A DNA stretch of 29,945 nucleotides from Chlamydiae bacterium RIFCSPHIGHO2_12_FULL_49_9 (GCA_001794935.1 MGLY01000019.1:7030-36974), one strand, 5' to 3'. Positions 15,995-23,026 are shown, numbered from the stretch's first letter. Made by a program: numbers and translations. Notes: generated by a model not told the origin, from the letters alone.

Positions 15995-16972
15995 ATGCTT
16001 CGATTGGCTCTATTCTTGTTTATGGCAACGGCTCTCTTTGGCCAATCGTTCGTGTTTGTGCATATCGGGCCGAATATGCCTGCCTATTTAGCATCCGCAA
16101 TCCGCCAAGTGAGGCTCTTCAATAAAGAGTGGCCGATTTATGTCATTGCTCCGAAAGATGAGTTAAAAAAGCTCCCGTCGGGCCTTTTTCACACTTCCGT
16201 CCCGATTGAAACGGTTCCGATCAGCCCGGAGCACGAACGATTTCATGCTGAAGGGGTTCAGTCGGGATTTTGGAGATACACGACAGAGAGATTTTTCTAT
16301 CTTGAGTCGTTTATCAAACAAAATGAGATGAAAGACGTCTTTCATTTGGAAAACGATATCATGCTCTATTGCGACGTCAGCAAAATGCTTCCCGTTTTTC
16401 AGACTTATTATCGAGGGATGATCGGAGGAACTTTTGACAATGACACCCGATGTATCGCAGGTTTTGTCTATATATCGGGATCAGCGCCTCTTGAAAAATT
16501 CGTTCGCTACGTCGCTGAAATGGCAAGATTCGGTGCGAATGACATGATTTTGCTCGGAAATTTCAGAAACGCATATCACAGAGTCTATGCTGAGTATTTG
16601 CCGGTTATTTTGCCGAACTATGATCTCCCTTTTCAAAATGCTCTCGGCTCTAAAGCTCGAAATCCGGCGCTCTATTATACCTGTTTTGAGCAGTTTGGTT
16701 CGATTTTCGATGCGGCGGCCTTTGGTCAATACATCGGCGGAAATGATCCAATTCACCCAAAAGCCAGGCCCGGGTTTATCAGTGAAAGTTCCATCTTCAA
16801 TCCGTCGCTTTTTGGATTTGAGTGGGAAAAAGATGATGAGGGGAGACAAGTTCCCTATGTCTCTTATAAGGATCAACGCTGCAGGCTGAACAATCTGCAC
16901 GTCCACTGCAAAAATTTAGGGGCCTTTTCTTCGCTTAACAGCCAGATGCCGACACTCGGACTTCACAGGTAA
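15995..16972 (+). CDS. Signal-peptide-bearing GT-A-like glycosyltransferase
   Basis: The 325-residue protein has a signal peptide (MLRLALFLFMATALFG) and a mature region with RQVRLFNKEWPIYVIAP (37-53), then FHLENDIMLYCDV (116-128), where the acidic END/CD residues sit at the usual metal-binding place of a GT-A fold, followed by CIAGFVYISGSAPLEKFV and, near the C-terminus, NNLHVHCKNLG, whose His residues could complete a metal site. Start ATG 15995 has an excellent GGAGG eight bases upstream; the in-frame ATG at 15971 lacks one. I do not recognise the exact family. It stands alone on the plus strand, divergent from the exostosin-like operon and followed by a long palindrome that may end its transcript. 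Confidence 0.65.
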   Translation: MLRLALFLFMATALFGQSFVFVHIGPNMPAYLASAIRQVRLFNKEWPIYVIAPKDELKKLPSGLFHTSVPIETVPISPEHERFHAEGVQSGFWRYTTERFFYLESFIKQNEMKDVFHLENDIMLYCDVSKMLPVFQTYYRGMIGGTFDNDTRCIAGFVYISGSAPLEKFVRYVAEMARFGANDMILLGNFRNAYHRVYAEYLPVILPNYDLPFQNALGSKARNPALYYTCFEQFGSIFDAAAFGQYIGGNDPIHPKARPGFISESSIFNPSLFGFEWEKDDEGRQVPYVSYKDQRCRLNNLHVHCKNLGAFSSLNSQMPTLGLHR

Positions 16973-17005
16973 AAAAAGGGGGCAAGGAAGAACTCTTGTC
17001 CCAAG

Positions 17006-17172
17006 AACCTATCTCAATAAAATTTTTCGTCGATTTTCGAGATTATTTTGGCCGATTTTCGATCCAAATTTGGGGGGCCATATCAACAAGAGTATATTAC
17101 CCCCCAAATTTGGATCGAAAATCGGCTCAAAAGAACTCGAAAATCGACTGAAACTTTTTATTGAGATAGGTT
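17006..17172. repeat. Long palindromic MITE-like element 1
   Basis: Two arms (17006-17077 and 17100-17172) are inverted copies with only a few mismatches and single-base gaps, around a 22-nt centre. The outer ends read AACCTATCTCAATAAAA and its complement, flanked on both sides by CAAG (17002-17005 and 17173-17176), as expected for a target-site duplication. It lies between two convergent genes, so as RNA it would fold into a long hairpin and could stop transcription from both sides. No transposase is nearby. Confidence 0.75.
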
Positions 17173-17179
17173 CAAGTCT

Positions 17180-17764
17180 CTAAGAGCGCCTTTTCACTTG
17201 AGCTACAAGGATATTATTCGGATATTCGCCAGCATCTCCTCCCGGTTCAAACGAAATCTCATACTCGGGATTGATCTCGAGCACTTTTTTGACGATCTCT
17301 TCGAGAGTTAAGTAATCAAAGAGAATGGTTCTACAGCAATGGAGATCATCGATAAGGATTGTGTGTGTCTTGATCGAGTGGCGCTTGATCTGCTCTAGCT
17401 CTTCGATGAGGGGTGTGTTTTTTCCTCCGTGTGGATCAGGAGTTCCTAGATGGCCATCCAGCCAGAAGGTGATCTCTTCTTGAATTGGTTCGATCACTTC
17501 CCAGAGTTGATAGGAGGAGTCTCTATGCCAAATGGTCACTCGGGGGTTTTTATTAAACCGCTTTCTACAGTGATTGACAAGTTGCGGCTCAATTTCTAAA
17601 GAGTGGATGTACTCAAATCCCGCTCTTAAGGCCATGCGGATTCCATTGCCCATGTATGATCCAGTTTCGACAAAATATCGGTTGGGGTGAGCACGAAATC
17701 CCTGTGGGCCCATATTCCCAAAAAAAAGAGAGGGGATCAGACTGAGAAAAAATAAAACGCGCAT
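17180..17764 (-). CDS. Signal-peptide-bearing SAM methyltransferase-like protein
   Basis: The 194-residue protein starts with a signal peptide (MRVLFFLSLIPSLFFG). The mature part has NRYFVETGSYMGNGIRMAL (28-46), a SAM-binding glycine loop; YIHSLEIEP (52-60) with the acidic end of strand 2; a C..RF segment; and ITFWLDGHLGTPDPHGG, with a motif-4-like acidic/His pair. This resembles small methyltransferases found near glycosyltransferases. Start ATG 17764 follows AAGAGGAA. A near-consensus promoter precedes it and the upstream OMP gene has its own terminator, so it is probably monocistronic. Element 1 lies just beyond its stop. A truncated paralogue remains at 15808-15882. Substrate unknown. Confidence 0.68.
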   Translation of the reverse strand: MRVLFFLSLIPSLFFGNMGPQGFRAHPNRYFVETGSYMGNGIRMALRAGFEYIHSLEIEPQLVNHCRKRFNKNPRVTIWHRDSSYQLWEVIEPIQEEITFWLDGHLGTPDPHGGKNTPLIEELEQIKRHSIKTHTILIDDLHCCRTILFDYLTLEEIVKKVLEINPEYEISFEPGGDAGEYPNNILVAQVKRRS

Positions 17765-17798
17765 TCGTTCCTCTTAGTTCAAGTTGACAAGGCGGGGA

Positions 17799-17827
17799 AC
17801 TATAAAATTTGAGTGCGTTGTTGTCAA
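17799..17827 (-). promoter_or_regulatory. Sigma-70-type promoter for the methyltransferase at 17764
   Basis: On the minus strand TTGACA (17827-17822), a 17-nt spacer and TATAGT (17804-17799) stand about 35 nt before the start codon. The -35 context TTTTTGACAACAACG is identical to that of the promoter at 15920-15948. Confidence 0.78.
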
Positions 17828-17836
17828 AAAATAAAC

Positions 17837-17864
17837 AAAAAAGGGCGAGGAAAAATCCTCGCCC
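17837..17864 (-). terminator. Rho-independent terminator of the outer-membrane protein gene
   Basis: On the minus strand GGGCGAGGA, a TTTT loop and TCCTCGCCC form a perfect 9-bp GC-rich stem followed by six T residues. It lies 11 nt after the stop of the gene at 17875 and just before the next promoter. Confidence 0.92.
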
Positions 17865-17874
17865 CATGGATAGA

Positions 17875-18468
17875 TTAGAATCCTGCGCCGACAGACAGTT
17901 CAGCGAAAGTCTTTGGAAGGGAGCCAGTTTGTGTAGCTGCAAGCGTTGCTTGGCCCACATCGAGCTGAGCGAATCCGCGGATAGCGCCTTTGCGGTTCAT
18001 TTCATAGCCAAGAGCTACGTTGGAGACGAGTCCCTGGAATCTCTCTGTCTCTTCTGTAGCTGTGCTCTTAATCCAGCCCCATGCGAGACCTGCGCCTGCA
18101 TAAAAGCTCTGGTTTTGAGCTGCGCTCAAGTAGTGGAAGTAGTTCACTTTTGGGAGCGATGCCACATAGCGCTCTGGGCCTCTGTTGTAGTTCGCAGAGA
18201 TATCGATTGCAGATGCGCCCGACACAATGCGGTAGCCGATGCCAAGACCAGGAATGGCATCTCGGTTGGAGAGCTCATTCAGTTTGGAATCAGATACGTC
18301 CATGCGGATGTAAGCAAAAGAAGGATTCGCTTCTTCTACTTTTGGCAGTGGAGCTGCGATTTCAATAGGCGCTGCTGCAATGAGCGCAGGCTGTTCAACA
18401 GCTGCTTCTTGGGCGAACCCAAAAGAACTGGCGATAGTCAATAGTGATGTTGCGATTGTTTTTTTCAT
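17875..18468 (-). CDS. Small outer-membrane beta-barrel protein
   Basis: The 197-residue protein has a signal peptide (MKKTIATSLLTIASSFGFA) and an Ala/Pro/Glu-rich linker (20-45). Alternating hydrophobic strands follow, such as SFAYIRMDV, IPGLGIGYRI, AIDISANYN, SFYAGAGLAWGW, NVALGYEM and IRGFAQLDV. The last residue is Phe after a Gly-Ala-Gly, the usual signal for insertion by the BAM complex. It is therefore probably a small 8-strand barrel in the outer membrane. It is monocistronic, with GAGG before the start, a plausible promoter at 18495-18524 and a strong terminator after the stop. No particular family is recognised; function is unknown. Confidence 0.75.
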   Translation of the reverse strand: MKKTIATSLLTIASSFGFAQEAAVEQPALIAAAPIEIAAPLPKVEEANPSFAYIRMDVSDSKLNELSNRDAIPGLGIGYRIVSGASAIDISANYNRGPERYVASLPKVNYFHYLSAAQNQSFYAGAGLAWGWIKSTATEETERFQGLVSNVALGYEMNRKGAIRGFAQLDVGQATLAATQTGSLPKTFAELSVGAGF

Positions 18469-18494
18469 AAAAACCTCAGAATTAAGGAAAGGAT

Positions 18495-18524
18495 ATTATG
18501 AAAAGAGCTGCTCTATTTAAGCAA
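18495..18524 (-). promoter_or_regulatory. Plausible promoter of the outer-membrane protein gene
   Basis: TTGCTT (18524-18519), an 18-nt spacer and CATAAT (18500-18495) read on the minus strand, 26 nt before the start codon. The boxes are imperfect, but position and AT-richness fit. Confidence 0.45.
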
Positions 18525-18536
18525 CTTAAATAAATT

Positions 18537-19880
18537 TTACGATTCAATATTGCGGCGGACCATCTGGACTTGGCGGCGCAGCGTTTCGTTCATTTGAACC
18601 TGGTCGGTGATCTTTTTCCAGGCGTGAAGAAGGGTTGAGTGCGTTTTGCCGCCAAAGGAGGCTGCAATCTTCATGAGAGAGTCGTCGATCATCTCTTTGG
18701 CCAGATACATCGCGACCTGGCGGGCGAGCGCGATCTCTTTATGGCGCGATTCTCCTTTGATTTCAGAGATGCGCACCTCAAAGACGGCAGCGACGCTCTT
18801 CAGGATCTCCTCGACGGAGATCTTTTTATTGGGAGCGCTGGACTGGAACATCTCGCTGAGAATCTTTTCGACGATCTCCTCGTTGAGATTATTTGACATG
18901 AGCCGCGAGTGGGCGGAGAGACGGTTGATGGCCCCTTCGATTTGCCGGACGTTGTTGTAGATGTGTTCTGCGATGAAAAAGGCGATCTGATTGGGGATAT
19001 TGAGTCCTCGCGATTCAGATTTATGCTTGATGATGGCAACGCGGGTCTCCAGGTCGGGCACTCCCATGTGGGCAACTAAACCCCACTCCATGCGGGCGAC
19101 CATCCTCTCGGAGAGTTTGAGCTGGGCGGGCGGTTTATCGCTGGTGATGACGATTTGCTTATTTTGGTTGAGGAGCGATTCGAAGGTATTGCAAAACTCC
19201 TCTTCGAAATTGAGCCGATTTTGTAAGAACTGAATATCGTCGACGAGAAGCACGTCGAGGTTGCGGTAAAAGCGCTTCATCTTGTCGATCGATTTATTGC
19301 GAAGGTGATCGACGATGTCATTGATGAACCCTTCTGTCGTGATCGCCTGGATTCGGAGCTTTTTGTGATGTTCGGAAACGTAGTGGCCAATGCTGTGAAG
19401 TAAGTGCGTCTTTCCAAGGCCGACGCCGCCGTGGATAAAGAGGGGATTGTACGATTTACCGGGTCTTGCGGCAACGCCGACCGCAGCCGACTTGACGAAC
19501 TGATTCGACGGGCCTTCTATAAAATTGTCGAAGACGTAGAGATGGTTGAGTTTGAGCTCGTAGGGAGAGGGCTCCTTTTCAGGCTTTTCTTGCGGCGCAG
19601 AAACTGGTGCGTTTTCTTGTTTCTGAGAAGCTGAAATGGAGAAGCGAATGGCTGGCTCGCCAGATCCTTTTAAAGGCAAGAAGTTGCAGAGAACATCTTT
19701 AAAGTTGTCGAGGAGATATTCCTGCACAAAAATGTTTGGAACTTCGAGCTGGATTTCATGGGGAGTTGCTTCGATCAGCTGGATGGGAGCGATCCAGTTT
19801 TGAAACTCTGCAGACGAACAGCGCGACTCGATGAAATCGATGAATTGGGCCCAGGAGTTTTTGACTTCGCAATCGAGCAT
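18537..19880 (-). CDS. dnaA: Chromosomal replication initiator protein DnaA
   Basis: DnaA is an AAA+ ATPase that binds 9-bp DnaA boxes and opens the replication origin. The 447-residue protein has an N-terminal domain I (1-70), a short linker, Walker A GGVGLGKTH (151-159), Walker B LLVDDIQF (211-218), and a C-terminal helix-turn-helix domain IV with the signature ESRHKEIALARQVAMYLAKE and SFGGKTHSTLLHAW. ATG 19880 is chosen over an upstream TTG because chlamydial DnaA proteins also start with M-L-x-C (from memory). Chlamydiae usually carry two dnaA genes; position next to the TPR gene points to the dnaA2-type copy (CT275 in C. trachomatis, from memory). It follows the TPR gene by 83 nt. Confidence 0.95.
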   Translation of the reverse strand: MLDCEVKNSWAQFIDFIESRCSSAEFQNWIAPIQLIEATPHEIQLEVPNIFVQEYLLDNFKDVLCNFLPLKGSGEPAIRFSISASQKQENAPVSAPQEKPEKEPSPYELKLNHLYVFDNFIEGPSNQFVKSAAVGVAARPGKSYNPLFIHGGVGLGKTHLLHSIGHYVSEHHKKLRIQAITTEGFINDIVDHLRNKSIDKMKRFYRNLDVLLVDDIQFLQNRLNFEEEFCNTFESLLNQNKQIVITSDKPPAQLKLSERMVARMEWGLVAHMGVPDLETRVAIIKHKSESRGLNIPNQIAFFIAEHIYNNVRQIEGAINRLSAHSRLMSNNLNEEIVEKILSEMFQSSAPNKKISVEEILKSVAAVFEVRISEIKGESRHKEIALARQVAMYLAKEMIDDSLMKIAASFGGKTHSTLLHAWKKITDQVQMNETLRRQVQMVRRNIES

Positions 19881-19918
19881 ATTTTTCAGGGAGAGTTTGG
19901 TTGTACGTCCAAGCGTTG

Positions 19919-19948
19919 AATGTAGCAAGGAGATTTGGATGCTTGCAA
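19919..19948 (-). promoter_or_regulatory. Possible internal promoter of dnaA
   Basis: TTGCAA (19948-19943), an 18-nt spacer and TACATT (19924-19919) lie about 40 nt before the dnaA start on the minus strand. It is moderately consensus-like, so dnaA could be transcribed apart from the upstream TPR gene. Confidence 0.35.
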
Positions 19949-19963
19949 GGAAAAAAAGAGGGA

Positions 19964-20359
19964 TTATCTATAAGCGAGGAGAAGAGCTGCCGCTTGCGAG
20001 GAAATTTCTCTATTTTCCGATTTTTCCAACTCGATGGCTTGGATCAGCCCTTGTCTTTTGTAGCCGAGCATGAAAAGAGCTTTTGCCCGGTTGAGTTGCG
20101 TTGGAAGGTGGGAGGGATCGACTTTGAGGGCGCGATCGAGAAGCTCGAGCGCTTTTAAGCCGTTGCCCTGTTGCAGGTAGAGAGCTCCGATGGTTTGTAG
20201 ATCGTAGGCGTTGGAAGGGGAAAGAACAAGGAGCGCGTCGAAGAAGGTGAGCGCTACATCGTAAATGCCCTGTCTGATGTAGGAATAGGCCACATAGCGC
20301 AAATCTTCGATCTCTGTTCTGCCCCAGCCGAGGATCTCCAGCCAATTCGTCCCGTTCAT
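19964..20359 (-). CDS. TPR-repeat protein (CT274-like)
   Basis: A 131-residue protein built almost wholly of tetratricopeptide repeats: AYSYIRQGIYDVALTFFDAL (24-43), a middle repeat with GALYLQQGNGLKALELLDRA, and QLNRAKALFMLGYKRQGLIQ. Such small all-TPR proteins often act as adaptors, and some are type III secretion chaperones in chlamydiae; no specific role can be shown here. The start has AGAGGATG just upstream and follows the stop of the preceding gene after one base (TGAgATG), so translation is coupled. Gene order with dnaA matches C. trachomatis CT275-CT274 (from memory). Confidence 0.8.
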   Translation of the reverse strand: MNGTNWLEILGWGRTEIEDLRYVAYSYIRQGIYDVALTFFDALLVLSPSNAYDLQTIGALYLQQGNGLKALELLDRALKVDPSHLPTQLNRAKALFMLGYKRQGLIQAIELEKSENREISSQAAALLLAYR

Positions 20360-20360
20360 C

Positions 20361-20840
20361 TCATCCTCTTTGATATTGGTTGCGCTTTGCGTTGATTAAG
20401 GAAAGCGTCTTGTCGAGTTTTTTAATGCACTCTAGAAGGGCGAGGAGGACTTGCCTCTCTTGCTCCTCCTTGTCGTCTTGGCCCTGGTTATCCTTATAAG
20501 GCTTATTCAGCGCATCTTGCAGGCTCTCTATTTTGTCGGCATCGGCCTCCTGCTTTTCCGATCCGCCGAGAGAGGGGATCAACTGGTAACTGAAGACCGT
20601 TTTCGCTTCCATATAATAGTTGGAAGGAGCGGCAAAGGCTGCCCAGAGAATTTGTTTGCCCGGCGTGAAGAGTTGTTCAAACTCGCTGGGAACGTAGGGC
20701 TTTAAGGTGGGCTGCTCCGCTTTTTGAGGAATGAAGCGCGAGTCTTGTAGGAAGCGCGCGTCGAGAATTTCCTGATCTTTGGCATACCGTTTTGATGAGT
20801 CAACGCCCAAGTTATCAATCGTGCGCGGCTTCATACTCAT
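20361..20840 (-). CDS. Conserved chlamydial hypothetical protein (CT273-like by position)
   Basis: A 159-residue soluble protein with no membrane segment or signal peptide. It has a basic N-terminus (MSMKPRTIDNLGVDSSKRY), a middle region with FTPGKQILWAAFAAPSNYYM, and a charged, Gln/Glu/Lys-rich C-terminal part (about 110-159) likely to be helical. No domain is recognised. ATG 20840 is chosen over an in-frame upstream start at 20894, which overlaps the promoter boxes. It heads the minus-strand unit with the TPR gene and dnaA. The assignment to the CT273 family is from gene order only. Confidence 0.7.
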   Translation of the reverse strand: MSMKPRTIDNLGVDSSKRYAKDQEILDARFLQDSRFIPQKAEQPTLKPYVPSEFEQLFTPGKQILWAAFAAPSNYYMEAKTVFSYQLIPSLGGSEKQEADADKIESLQDALNKPYKDNQGQDDKEEQERQVLLALLECIKKLDKTLSLINAKRNQYQRG

Positions 20841-20868
20841 ATATGGTAGTCCTCTCGTCCTTATCCTG

Positions 20869-20896
20869 ATTCTATCAGCGTCTCCTTTTTTCACAA
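20869..20896 (-). promoter_or_regulatory. Probable promoter of the CT273-TPR-dnaA unit
   Basis: TTGTGA (20896-20891), a 16-nt spacer and TAGAAT (20874-20869) lie about 29 nt before the chosen start. The boxes are good but the spacing is one base short of optimal. Confidence 0.5.
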
Positions 20897-20944
20897 ACGT
20901 TTCGAAAGAAAGGTGGAAAAATAGAAGTTAAGAAATAGATAGTC

Positions 20945-20959
20945 GGGGACGGAGTCCCC
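20945..20959. repeat. Short GC-rich hairpin
   Basis: GGGGAC, a GGA loop and GTCCCC form a perfect 6-bp stem. There is no following T run on either strand, so it is not a clear terminator; its role is unknown. Confidence 0.4.
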
Positions 20960-21043
20960 CCGCTACCCCTCCAATCTTTTATCCTGCCAGCGCTTCGCCG
21001 ATCCTGTTCCTTTTTTCCACTGCTAAGGACTTTTGGTGGAAAC

Positions 21044-21301
21044 TGTGAACAATCCTTCCACCTCCCTGTGGATTTGTTTGTAAGTTGTTTTTATGCAGAT
21101 GTTTGCGATGTTTATTTTGGGTGTTGGAAAAGTGGGGAAAGGGTGAGTTTTGAACAACGTTTCCACAATTTTCCACAAAGCCTCCGCAAGATTTTTTTGG
21201 TGTCTAATCCGCTGATTCCAAAGTGGTTTAGAGAAAGCTTGGAAAATTGTTTTCGAAAAGGAATTGCGCAGATTTAGATTTCGTGGCTAACATGTGGAAG
21301 A
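21044..21301. promoter_or_regulatory. Cluster of DnaA-box-like 9-mers
   Basis: Five near-matches to TTWTNCACA occur: TTGTTCACA (minus, 21044-21052), AAATCCACA (minus, 21067-21075), GTTTCCACA (plus, 21159-21167), TTTTCCACA (plus, 21169-21177) and TCTTCCACA (minus, 21293-21301). The plus-strand pair is spaced exactly 10 bp apart, so both would face the same side of the helix. DnaA-controlled expression of the division operon, or an auxiliary binding site, is inferred. Confidence 0.45.
21127..21146 (+). promoter_or_regulatory. Possible MraZ-box tandem repeat
   Basis: Two adjacent decamers, GAAAAGTGGG and GAAAGGGTGA, resemble the short G-rich direct repeats (around GTGG/TGGG) at about one-turn spacing that MraZ binds before its own operon in other bacteria. 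Only two imperfect copies are visible. Confidence 0.35.
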
Positions 21302-21315
21302 ACGTGGAAATGCAC

Positions 21316-21861
21316 ATGAGTGGGTTCTTCTTCAGCGGTTCTTCGGTGGCAAAACTCGACGACAAGGGGAGATTCGTTCTTCCCCAGTCGATGCGCTACG
21401 GCCTTGTTGAAGGGGGAAAGTGCGAATTCGTGATCGGTCTGGGGCTTGGCGGATGCTTGGCCATCTATCGCAAAAGCGTCATCGATAAAATCGTCGCAAA
21501 ATTCCAACAAAATCAGCACGTGGCGAAGTTTCAAAAGTTTTTCACTTTGTTCTTCTCAACGCTGCACCAGACAGAGTGCGACAAATTGGGACGCGTGGCG
21601 ATACCGGCCACACTAAAGAGCGCAATCGGCATCCAGAGAGAGATGGTTGTCGCAGGCGTTATGGACAAGATCGAGCTTTGGCCAAAAGAGGTTTATGACA
21701 GAAACCTGCGCAGCCTTTTAGAGGGTGCGTTGAGCGAAATGAGCCTTGCGAAAATGACGGAAGAGGCGTTTGCCCTCCTTCAAGACAGTGAAGAAGCTCC
21801 AAAGACCGAAGCTACAAGCGAACTGAATCCCCTGTACTTTGCCACAGCTTCAAAGGCATGA
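21316..21861 (+). CDS. mraZ: Transcriptional regulator MraZ
   Basis: MraZ is an AbrB-like DNA-binding protein that represses its own division-and-cell-wall operon. The 181-residue product has two copies of its characteristic DxxGR motif: KLDDKGRFVLPQSMRYGL in the N-terminal half and ECDKLGRVAIPATLKSAIG in the second half. The C-terminus beyond about residue 150 is an extra acidic tail. Several in-frame starts exist (21292, 21310, 21316); 21316 is preferred because GGAA sits six bases ahead and MSGFFFSGSS fits the family's N-terminus. It overlaps rsmH in ATGA and heads the operon, as in most bacteria. Confidence 0.9.
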   Translation: MSGFFFSGSSVAKLDDKGRFVLPQSMRYGLVEGGKCEFVIGLGLGGCLAIYRKSVIDKIVAKFQQNQHVAKFQKFFTLFFSTLHQTECDKLGRVAIPATLKSAIGIQREMVVAGVMDKIELWPKEVYDRNLRSLLEGALSEMSLAKMTEEAFALLQDSEEAPKTEATSELNPLYFATASKA

Positions 21862-22730
21862 GAAGCCCGCACATACCGGTGCTCCTTCGGGAAGTGCTCC
21901 ATGTTTTTGAAGGGATTAAGATTAAGACCTTTTTCGAAGGGACGCTCGGCGCGGGCGGCCATGCAAAAGCGATCATGGATGCGCACCCGGAGATCGAGCG
22001 GTATGTCGGATGCGATCGAGATCCGAAGGCGCTCGCCCTTGCAAAAGAGGTTTTGGCCCCCTGGGGGGAAAAAGTGGAATTGATCCACGGCAGCTACGCA
22101 GACGTAGCGAAGATTTTGGATGAACTCGGCATCGATGGCATCGATGGGTTTCTGATAGATATCGGGGTCTCATCCATGCAGCTCGATGAGAGGGAGCGGG
22201 GATTTAGCTTTATGGGGGATGCGCCGCTCGATATGCGGATGGATCCCGACGGGAAGCTGACTGCTGAAGAGATTGTCAACCGCTATCCGGAAAAAGAACT
22301 GGCGCGGATTTTTTTCGAGTATGGAGAAGAGCGGAGATCGAGACAGGTTGCAAAAGCGATCGCAGAGGCGCGGCGCAAAAAAAAGATCCAGACCACAAAA
22401 CAGCTCGTGGATGTGATCCGGCCGGTAGCCACCAGAGGAAGGCTGCATCCGGCAACGCTTGTGTTTCAGGCGCTTCGGATTGCGGTCAACGATGAGCTCG
22501 GCCAGCTTGAAAAAGGATTAAAGGCGGCGACTGAGAAGCTGAATCCGGATGGGAGAATCGCTGTGATCTCGTTTCATAGTTTGGAAGATCGGATTGTAAA
22601 AAACCGATTTCGGGACGAGAAAGAAAAACTGAAAGTGATAACAAAAAAACCGGTCGGGCCGGACCTCGAGGAGATCAAGATGAATCCTCGGTCTAGAAGT
22701 GCGAAGTTGAGAGCGGCGGAGAGGATATGA
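21858..22730 (+). CDS. rsmH: 16S rRNA (cytosine1402-N4)-methyltransferase RsmH
   Basis: RsmH (MraW) methylates N4 of C1402 in the ribosomal P site, using SAM. The 290-residue protein begins with the typical HIPVLLREVL, followed by FFEGTLGAGGHAKAIM (SAM-binding loop), GCDRDPKALALAK, IDIGVSSMQLDERERGFSF and, in the C-terminal part, RIAVISFHSLEDRIVKNRF. All key blocks are present and the length is near normal (about 300-310). It overlaps mraZ and ftsL by 4 nt each, so the three are translationally linked. Confidence 0.96.
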   Translation: MRSPHIPVLLREVLHVFEGIKIKTFFEGTLGAGGHAKAIMDAHPEIERYVGCDRDPKALALAKEVLAPWGEKVELIHGSYADVAKILDELGIDGIDGFLIDIGVSSMQLDERERGFSFMGDAPLDMRMDPDGKLTAEEIVNRYPEKELARIFFEYGEERRSRQVAKAIAEARRKKKIQTTKQLVDVIRPVATRGRLHPATLVFQALRIAVNDELGQLEKGLKAATEKLNPDGRIAVISFHSLEDRIVKNRFRDEKEKLKVITKKPVGPDLEEIKMNPRSRSAKLRAAERI

Positions 22731-23026
22731 AAGGGCTATTAGTAAGACTTGCGGTGTGTCTTACCGTATTTGGACTTTTTCTCTATTCTTATCTCGACAT
22801 GCAAAACGAGCTGACCCAGTTGAAGATCCAATTGCCGGAAGTTGAAAAGGATTTGAGACTTGTGCGCGAAGAGTCGCGCCGTCTCAACTACGAAATCGAG
22901 CAGTTGGAAAGCCCGGCAAGGCTGATCGAACTTGCCCACCACCCAGAATACAGCCATCTCAAGCATCCGCTGCTCCGAGAGATTTTAACAGTCCCTGAAG
23001 CTTTTGCCACAAATGATCTCCCTTAG
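22727..23026 (+). CDS. ftsL: Cell division protein FtsL
   Basis: A 99-residue bitopic membrane protein: a short cytoplasmic tip, one membrane segment (about 4-22), then a periplasmic coiled coil (QNELTQLKIQLPEVEKDLRL, followed by RRLNYEIEQLES). This size and layout, and its place between rsmH and the class B PBP, identify FtsL, which helps recruit and activate FtsI/FtsW at the division site. Sequence conservation in FtsL is low, so the name rests on layout and position. It overlaps rsmH in ATGA and ends 3 nt before ftsI. Confidence 0.85.
   Translation: MKGLLVRLAVCLTVFGLFLYSYLDMQNELTQLKIQLPEVEKDLRLVREESRRLNYEIEQLESPARLIELAHHPEYSHLKHPLLREILTVPEAFATNDLP

Larger units (their letters stand above)
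20841..21315. other. Intergenic regulatory region between the dnaA unit and mraZ
   Basis: This 475-nt divergent gap has no convincing gene. Its left edge holds the promoter of the dnaA unit. The rest is AT-rich and dense in TTCCAC/GTGGAA motifs resembling DnaA boxes, with a short GC-rich hairpin and a tandem decamer. The mraZ promoter must be here, but no single good pair of boxes stands out. Confidence 0.6.

Noticed and set aside
19881..19928. TTG start that would extend DnaA by 16 residues
   Set aside because: The extension overlaps the likely promoter, has a rare start codon, and the ATG at 19880 gives the N-terminus expected for chlamydial DnaA.
20897..21315. Replication origin (oriC) next to dnaA
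   Set aside because: DnaA-like boxes are present, but there is no AT-rich unwinding region with strong consensus boxes, and chlamydial dnaA genes are not reliably at the origin. Kept only as a regulatory cluster.
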